Positions 58,830-64,000 of a stretch of DNA of 64,000 bases are shown piece by piece. Below the pieces are notes generated by a model. That model did not search any database. It was given only the letters and a program-made list of their open reading frames with translations, and had not been told where the DNA came from. This stretch comes from Lachnospiraceae bacterium (lineage in GTDB: Bacteria; Bacillota; Clostridia; Lachnospirales; Lachnospiraceae). Position numbers and translations under genes: made by a program. Positions within the stretch are counted from its first letter, which is position 1, and every line of letters starts with the position of its first letter. The stretch is from contig JAILRA010000006.1 in assembly GCA_024698715.1 (NCBI GenBank), forward strand, positions 1 to 64,000, written 5' to 3'.

Positions 58830-61328
58830 TCACTCTTCAATATATCCTGTTATTTTTTCAAGAAATATATTTTTATCCACAAGATCCGAATTGCCGTCTT
58901 CCAAAATTGTCTCTGTTTCGGAGACAATTCCTTTCGTATCGTATTTTACATTTCTCCAGTATGATTCATCGGTTAAATTTCTGTACCCGTTCATTCCGGA
59001 CTTAAATTCATCCGAATCCGGAAGGAAATAAAGAACCGGAATGTCAGCATAAAGAAAATCGTACATGTATGATGAAAAATCAGTAATGAATATCCTGTAT
59101 TCTCCTGTATCCACAGTACTGTCAACCAGTCTTACCCTGTCTGAGAGATTTTGGAAATATCTTTCGTAACATTTGAAGATCGGATGAAGTTTTACATCCA
59201 TTACCATATCATGCTTTTCCAGAAGATCCTCAAATTTTTTATCCGTCAGGAACTCTGTTAAACCCCTGAAATACGACGATGAAATGAATTTTCTGTCCAT
59301 AGGTTCCCATTTCCTGTCGATATATCTTCCCATCAGATACGATCTCCAGGATGGTGCAAAAAGTATTCTTTTCGCATTGGGCTTCTTCACTGGCTTGACT
59401 GCAAAACGCGGCATCCCAGTCTTTAGCAGATTTTCATCTTCATATCCGTATCGTTTTAATATTTTTTCTTCATTTAACGTTGAAATGACTATTTTGTCAG
59501 CAGGCAGTCTTTCAACCGAATACTTCCATGGCATATCTATATGTAGTACACCATGCTGAAGATAAATCACTTCGAATTTAAACTGTCCTGAATATAAATC
59601 ATATTCCGATTCTTCGAACGGAATGATATTCTTTTCTTCTATGAATGCGGTCAGAATTTTCCGGCATTTAAGAAACATCTCCTTATGTTTCTTACTTCCC
59701 CATACAATACCTGCCGTCGTCTTCGGAAGATGTTTTTTCTGACTGTCATCGGATATTATGTAATAACGCTTTATTCCGTCCTGCTTTGAATGATCATGCA
59801 GAAACTGAAGCATTCCGTTATCTTTTTCAACACCGGCACAGTCATAATAAAGCCAGATTTCTTCACTGATCGATTCATCTTTTATTTCAAAATGGATCGT
59901 ATTTTCAGGATCGATACCGATCTTCACATTGTTCATTTCATAATCGTATCTTTTAAGATCATGAGAAAAAGGAACGCACGGCATAAAATAGAAATGAGTC
60001 GGGAACCACCTGTTTTCAATCTTCATTTCAAATCTTACATTACGGACTTCTTCGGGATCGCACTCATATTTAAATGCAAAGAATCTTTGTGTGTCTTCAT
60101 GGGAAAGATAATAGTTATGTGTACTGGGAGAAAGCGGAAGTGTTCTGTTCATGTTTCCGTCATTTTCCACTGCCAGTAACATGGGTTTTTCCGGATAAAT
60201 CTGGAAGAAAACAGACTTAAGGAATCCGAATATATTAACTTTTCCGTCTGACACTTTGCATTTGGTCATTACGATCTCTATTGAATTCTCAAAGACCGTA
60301 CATTTTTCCTTATCAAAAAGCCCGAATCCGTACCCGTTAACCTGCCATGTCATTTTGTGATCATGTTTCATCCGAAGCATATAATACTTCTCAAAAAAAT
60401 CAATATTGGGATGATTCAGTATTATTTCGTTATCACATCTGTCAAGCAGTTTTCTCAGTCTTTCAACCGCCGATTCATATTTCTCTTTGGAATAATGATA
60501 CGGAAACAGCATATTGCAGCAAAGCTTCCAGTAAAAATCATTAACAAAGAGCCCCTGAAAAGCAGCCGGTACTCTTTCGTCATATCGTTCGAAGATCTGC
60601 TCGAACATATCCGTACACTGCTCGAATACAAAACATGCACCCGACATTCTTCCCGATGCAGAATTATCGCTTCTGTGATAAATATAGCAGCCTTCCGAAC
60701 AGAATCCCATTTTCAATTTATCATTAAGTACTTCGCAACAGTATTTCTGATCTTCTGAAAAAGTCTGATCTTCATCAAAGAGAATATTGTTCTCGAAACG
60801 GTTTCGAACAACAATATTCATGGTTGTCTGACCGATATAAGGATATTCCCTTAAATCATATACACCGGATTCTTTCAAATACATATATCTGAAATGCGGT
60901 TTTAATTCCCTGCCGTCATAGATTGTGTCAATTCTGTAGGTCACCAGATCCGTTTCGTCACATACGCTTTCAAAAAATTCTTTAACCGCCCACAATGTAC
61001 CGGGAGAAAGATCGTCATCCGCATCGAGATACAGAATATACTTTCCTCTGGCATTCCTGATCCCGGTGTTCCTTGCGGCGGATACCCCCTTATTCTCCTG
61101 ACTGAAAAAACGGACCTGCGAGTATTTATCCGAAAGTTTACTGCAAACTTTTTCGGATTCATCCTCAGATCCGTCATTAATAAGTATTATTTCAATATTC
61201 ATTTTGCGAAGGTTCTTTTCATGTTTCAGAAGATTCCCCACGCATTCTTTGATCCTGTCAGACTGATTGTATACAGGGATAATGATCGAAATATCCGTAT
61301 TCATTTTTCCGTTTTCTTTTCCGATCAT
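58830..61328 (-). CDS. GT2 glycosyltransferase fused to TagF-like glycerophosphotransferase (subtype A)
   Basis: 832 aa. GT2: ISIIIPVYNQSDRIKECVGN, LINDGSEDESEK, YILYLDADDDLS (D-x-D). C-terminal transferase: VIYLQHGVLHIDMPWKYSVE, RILFAPSWRSYLMG, DVKLHPIF, FITDFSSYMYDFLYADIPVL. It shares subtype A motifs with the 43610-46240 protein (LQHG-LH--PWKY and FAPSWR-YLMG) and is the best match to the pseudogene at 48.1 kb. GAGG lies 8 nt before ATG 61328. It is 33 nt downstream of the beta-helix SLH gene, so the surface protein and polymer genes may share a transcript. Confidence 0.9.
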   Translation of the reverse strand: MIGKENGKMNTDISIIIPVYNQSDRIKECVGNLLKHEKNLRKMNIEIILINDGSEDESEKVCSKLSDKYSQVRFFSQENKGVSAARNTGIRNARGKYILYLDADDDLSPGTLWAVKEFFESVCDETDLVTYRIDTIYDGRELKPHFRYMYLKESGVYDLREYPYIGQTTMNIVVRNRFENNILFDEDQTFSEDQKYCCEVLNDKLKMGFCSEGCYIYHRSDNSASGRMSGACFVFEQCTDMFEQIFERYDERVPAAFQGLFVNDFYWKLCCNMLFPYHYSKEKYESAVERLRKLLDRCDNEIILNHPNIDFFEKYYMLRMKHDHKMTWQVNGYGFGLFDKEKCTVFENSIEIVMTKCKVSDGKVNIFGFLKSVFFQIYPEKPMLLAVENDGNMNRTLPLSPSTHNYYLSHEDTQRFFAFKYECDPEEVRNVRFEMKIENRWFPTHFYFMPCVPFSHDLKRYDYEMNNVKIGIDPENTIHFEIKDESISEEIWLYYDCAGVEKDNGMLQFLHDHSKQDGIKRYYIISDDSQKKHLPKTTAGIVWGSKKHKEMFLKCRKILTAFIEEKNIIPFEESEYDLYSGQFKFEVIYLQHGVLHIDMPWKYSVERLPADKIVISTLNEEKILKRYGYEDENLLKTGMPRFAVKPVKKPNAKRILFAPSWRSYLMGRYIDRKWEPMDRKFISSSYFRGLTEFLTDKKFEDLLEKHDMVMDVKLHPIFKCYERYFQNLSDRVRLVDSTVDTGEYRIFITDFSSYMYDFLYADIPVLYFLPDSDEFKSGMNGYRNLTDESYWRNVKYDTKGIVSETETILEDGNSDLVDKNIFLEKITGYIEE

Positions 61329-61361
61329 TATCCCTTCCTCGTTTACAGATCACTACGTCAA

Positions 61362-64000
61362 TTAATTGCCCTGAAGCAGTTTCATTATCATCGTTGCGCC
61401 TTCGGCTCTTGTTGCATTTCCTTTAGGATCAATGCTTAATTCCGATTTGGGAGCTCCGCTCGCTCCTTTTCCTCCGATGATGCCGTTGGTGATTGCCCAG
61501 TTCATTGCATTTATGGCATATTTACTTACTTTATCGGAATCCTTATAACCTAAATATGCATTTTCATCCACATTATTTACAGAGTTCATATTGCAATACT
61601 GTGCATACTTGAAAAGCATTAAAGCTAAATCTTCTCTTGTTATATTTTGTCCTACGCCGAATTTGCCGTTTCCCACACCGCCTACAATTCCGCTGTTCGC
61701 GCACCAAACTATGCCCTTACAGTACCATGCGGTATCAGGTACATCAGAAAACGGATTTTGAACATCTGCGGATATAGCGGGTTTACCTGCATGGCTGTAG
61801 ATTATCTGAGTGAGTTCTTCTCTCTTTATCTTACCGTTCGGATCGAAATTCCTTCCTTTTCCGCTCATGATCCCGCGATCGTAAACAAACTGGATATACG
61901 GAACAAACCACTCGGTACCGTTTATATCATCAAAAAGATCGCTGACATCCGTGGCCTCTTTAATACCTATAGGGAATCTGGTGGAATCATATGTATACAC
62001 ACCGTTTGCCCCGACAACATTGTCTTTCCCGCTTCCGGTACTTTCGTTCATGGCAGTTATTTCTTTTTTGCCGTTTTCCTTGGAAGTATTATAATCCACC
62101 GTAACATTCTGACTGTTTTCTATGTAGATACCGTGTTCAGTATTCATGCGTACATTATTATTGTTTATTGTAATATTCTTACATCCATTGGTTACAGCAA
62201 TACCCTGCATCGAATTTCCTGAAGTGGTATTCTCGTTAACAGTAACATTTTCAGACATTTCAACCTTGATTCCTCTTCCTTTGCATCCCGAGACTTTATT
62301 GGAATCAGCCTTGGAAGGATTACCCGATGAAGCCTTGCTCGCATAGAGGTATATTCCGCTGTCACCGGCGCCCGAAATCGTGTTGGATACAGCACGTATA
62401 GTAGAATCATTTGCATGAATTCCCATCTTAGCCGTACCGGAGATAGTATTGCCCTGAACACTTGCATCGGATTTTTCCAGAAGCCAAATACCTCTTTCGG
62501 AAGTCGATTTAATGCTATTATTCTCAATACTTCCGGAACTCTTGCTGAAAAGTATTCCGTTTTTGACTCCTTCCACAATATTTTTTGATACCGAAGCACT
62601 CTGAATTTCTGTCAGAGCAATGGCATTGGCGGGATACGCAATACCGCTTCCCGGTATAACGGTATTATTCTTAACCTGTACATTTTTACCTGCAAATACA
62701 TAGATTCCTTCAGCCCCGTTTGCACTTACCTTATTGTCATTGATATTGACGTTATCGGTCTGATAAACATGGATTGCTTTGGAATCCGTTCCCTTGATCT
62801 CATTACCCGTAATATTCAGATATTCCGAACCGGCAGATCTGACACCGAATTCCCCTGCATTGGAAATTACATTTTTTTCAATACTGCTGTATTTACCGCT
62901 TGTTCCCTTGGCATTATACATGAATACACCGGTTCCTCCGGGACTGGTTATCGTATTACCGATAATATTTCCGGTAGAATCGACGGCATGTACGCCCAGA
63001 GTCCCTGGATTGCTTATGGAATTCGACTTAACTGCGACATTAGCTCCGTCCGTCAGCCAGATACCCTTTTGGGAAATGGTTGTCAGAGTATTCTTTTCCG
63101 AATTACCCGAGGATTTGCTGAACAGTATTCCGGTTTCCGTTCCGTCAATCTTATTATTTTTGACGTCAGCATAATAAACTTCGGTAACCCTGACACCGTA
63201 TTTCTTGGCATTTGTGATCGTATTACCGTCTACAGTACTGTATTTGTTATCCGATTCTTTGCCGTAAAGATAAACCCCCGCCTCTCCGGGACCGGTTATT
63301 GTGTTACCGGATATATAACCTATCGCACCTACGGCATGAACACCATGCAAACCGGGCGAAGTGATCGTATTGCCTTTTACCGTTGCATCTGTGCCTTCCG
63401 TCAGCCAGATTCCTCTTTGGGTAATGGTTTTGATCGAGTTTTTTTCGACATTACCGGATGTAAAATTCAAAACGATTCCGTTATCCACTCCTTCAAGCGT
63501 ATTCGAGGATATCGTTGCCCCAGTAATCTGATAAAAACCTATTCCGTTCGCGTATGTATTTACACTGCTGCCGGGTTTCACACCGTTTTCTGTTGCCGTG
63601 ACCGTGCTGCCCTTATACGCATAAATACCTTCCTTTACATTTCCTGTGACATTATTCTTCTGAACATCCGAATTGTTCGTTTCCATCAGATGAATGGCTC
63701 TGTCACCGGGTGAAGAAACCTTATTACTGATTAAAACTACATATTCACTTTTATCTGCTCTGATGCCGTGTGCTTCCGGCGCACTTATAACATTATTGTC
63801 CACCGAAACTTTTGAGTTTGCTGTACCGATGACTTTATATAGATATATGGCAGTTTTTCCGGCATTTGTAATTGTATTTCCGCTTGCGCTTCCTGTAGCT
63901 TCATAAATATGAATTCCGTTTTCACCGGTTTTTATGATCTCGTTGTCGGTAATAATTGCATTGGATTTGCTCAGAACCCATATGCCCCTGTTTTTCACAT
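61362..64000 (-). CDS. Secreted parallel beta-helix protein with C-terminal SLH domains, 5' end outside the window
   Basis: At least 879 aa; the frame is open to the window edge and the apparent first codon (GTG) is internal. About 690 residues of right-handed beta-helix (PbH1/NosD-like) repeats with recurring GIWL, NTI, GNTI, GIHA and NNSI-type rungs, e.g. SITQRGIWL-like steps in TITQRGIWLTEGTDATVKGN. This fold usually binds or cleaves polysaccharide. C-terminal ~185 residues are three SLH repeats (DINGTEWFVPYIQFVYDRGI, VWCANSGIVGGVGNGKFGVG, KYAINAMNWAITNGI), about 85% identical by eye to the 20.2-kb protein. No catalytic residues of a known lyase or hydrolase family were recognised in the visible part. 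Confidence 0.88.
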   Translation of the reverse strand, partial: VKNRGIWVLSKSNAIITDNEIIKTGENGIHIYEATGSASGNTITNAGKTAIYLYKVIGTANSKVSVDNNVISAPEAHGIRADKSEYVVLISNKVSSPGDRAIHLMETNNSDVQKNNVTGNVKEGIYAYKGSTVTATENGVKPGSSVNTYANGIGFYQITGATISSNTLEGVDNGIVLNFTSGNVEKNSIKTITQRGIWLTEGTDATVKGNTITSPGLHGVHAVGAIGYISGNTITGPGEAGVYLYGKESDNKYSTVDGNTITNAKKYGVRVTEVYYADVKNNKIDGTETGILFSKSSGNSEKNTLTTISQKGIWLTDGANVAVKSNSISNPGTLGVHAVDSTGNIIGNTITSPGGTGVFMYNAKGTSGKYSSIEKNVISNAGEFGVRSAGSEYLNITGNEIKGTDSKAIHVYQTDNVNINDNKVSANGAEGIYVFAGKNVQVKNNTVIPGSGIAYPANAIALTEIQSASVSKNIVEGVKNGILFSKSSGSIENNSIKSTSERGIWLLEKSDASVQGNTISGTAKMGIHANDSTIRAVSNTISGAGDSGIYLYASKASSGNPSKADSNKVSGCKGRGIKVEMSENVTVNENTTSGNSMQGIAVTNGCKNITINNNNVRMNTEHGIYIENSQNVTVDYNTSKENGKKEITAMNESTGSGKDNVVGANGVYTYDSTRFPIGIKEATDVSDLFDDINGTEWFVPYIQFVYDRGIMSGKGRNFDPNGKIKREELTQIIYSHAGKPAISADVQNPFSDVPDTAWYCKGIVWCANSGIVGGVGNGKFGVGQNITREDLALMLFKYAQYCNMNSVNNVDENAYLGYKDSDKVSKYAINAMNWAITNGIIGGKGASGAPKSELSIDPKGNATRAEGATMIMKLLQGN

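Noticed and set aside
62769-63713. Long plus-strand open frame of 314 codons
   Set aside because: It is antisense to the beta-helix gene; its Cys/Arg/Ile-rich translation has no family resemblance, and it results from repeat-driven codon bias on the other strand.

Overview
The window looks like chromosomal DNA of an anaerobic Clostridia member, most likely a Lachnospiraceae gut or rumen fermenter of the Butyrivibrio type. This is inferred from moderately low GC, pyruvate formate-lyase with its activase, a rubrerythrin, a lipoprotein GH9 cellulase, strong AGGAGG ribosome-binding sites, and a surface built from SLH-domain proteins and glycerophosphate polymers. I saw no rRNA, tRNA or CRISPR array.

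Layout. 0-5.5 kb: nucleotide-sugar and polysaccharide export genes (end of a fucose mutarotase, GDP-mannose dehydratase, two initiating phosphoglycosyl transferases, a Wzx flippase). 5.6-9.5 kb: pflB and pflA, separated by a pair of small uncharacterised genes. 9.9-14.2 kb: GH9 cellulase, a GGDEF protein and an ACT-domain protein. 14.3-18.5 kb: probable operon of K+ channel, LytR-CpsA-Psr protein, manC and manA (GDP-mannose supply and polymer attachment). 18.6-20.1 kb: higBA-like toxin-antitoxin module with two operators. 20.2-24.3 kb: giant secreted transglutaminase-like/repeat/SLH protein. 24.6-26.3 kb: PocR-type sensor, rubrerythrin and a small protein. 26.4-29.0 kb: two further toxin-antitoxin candidates, a HipA-like kinase with a DUF2442-HTH partner and a Panacea (DUF4065) pair. 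29.3-35.1 kb: HAD protein, a membrane-anchored unknown and an alpha/beta-hydrolase-like protein. 35.1-39.0 kb: a gene graveyard of decayed ORFs, a truncated DUF2806-like gene, a nagB squeezed between remnants, and an IS66 remnant. 39.0-64.0 kb: a long minus-strand surface-polymer locus.

The polymer locus is the most distinctive part. It has four large GT2-glycerophosphotransferase (TagF-like) fusions, one stand-alone TagB/TagF-like enzyme and a decayed sixth copy. It also has a polysaccharide pyruvyl transferase, a secreted SGNH hydrolase, an orphan rmlA and SLH-anchored surface proteins. Two proteins of the glycosyltransferase class carry modules normally seen on secreted, wall-bound proteins, yet lack signal peptides: a GT61 enzyme ends in SLH repeats, and a GT2-like protein whose DxD motif is missing ends in about eight cell-wall/choline-binding-type repeats.

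A working model (inference): GDP-mannose and possibly GDP-fucose sugars and CDP-glycerol are built into wall polymers. The polymers are exported by Wzx, attached by the LCP protein, and pyruvylated so that the SLH proteins encoded here can bind. The SLH- and CWB-tagged intracellular transferases may be docked on the same polymer.
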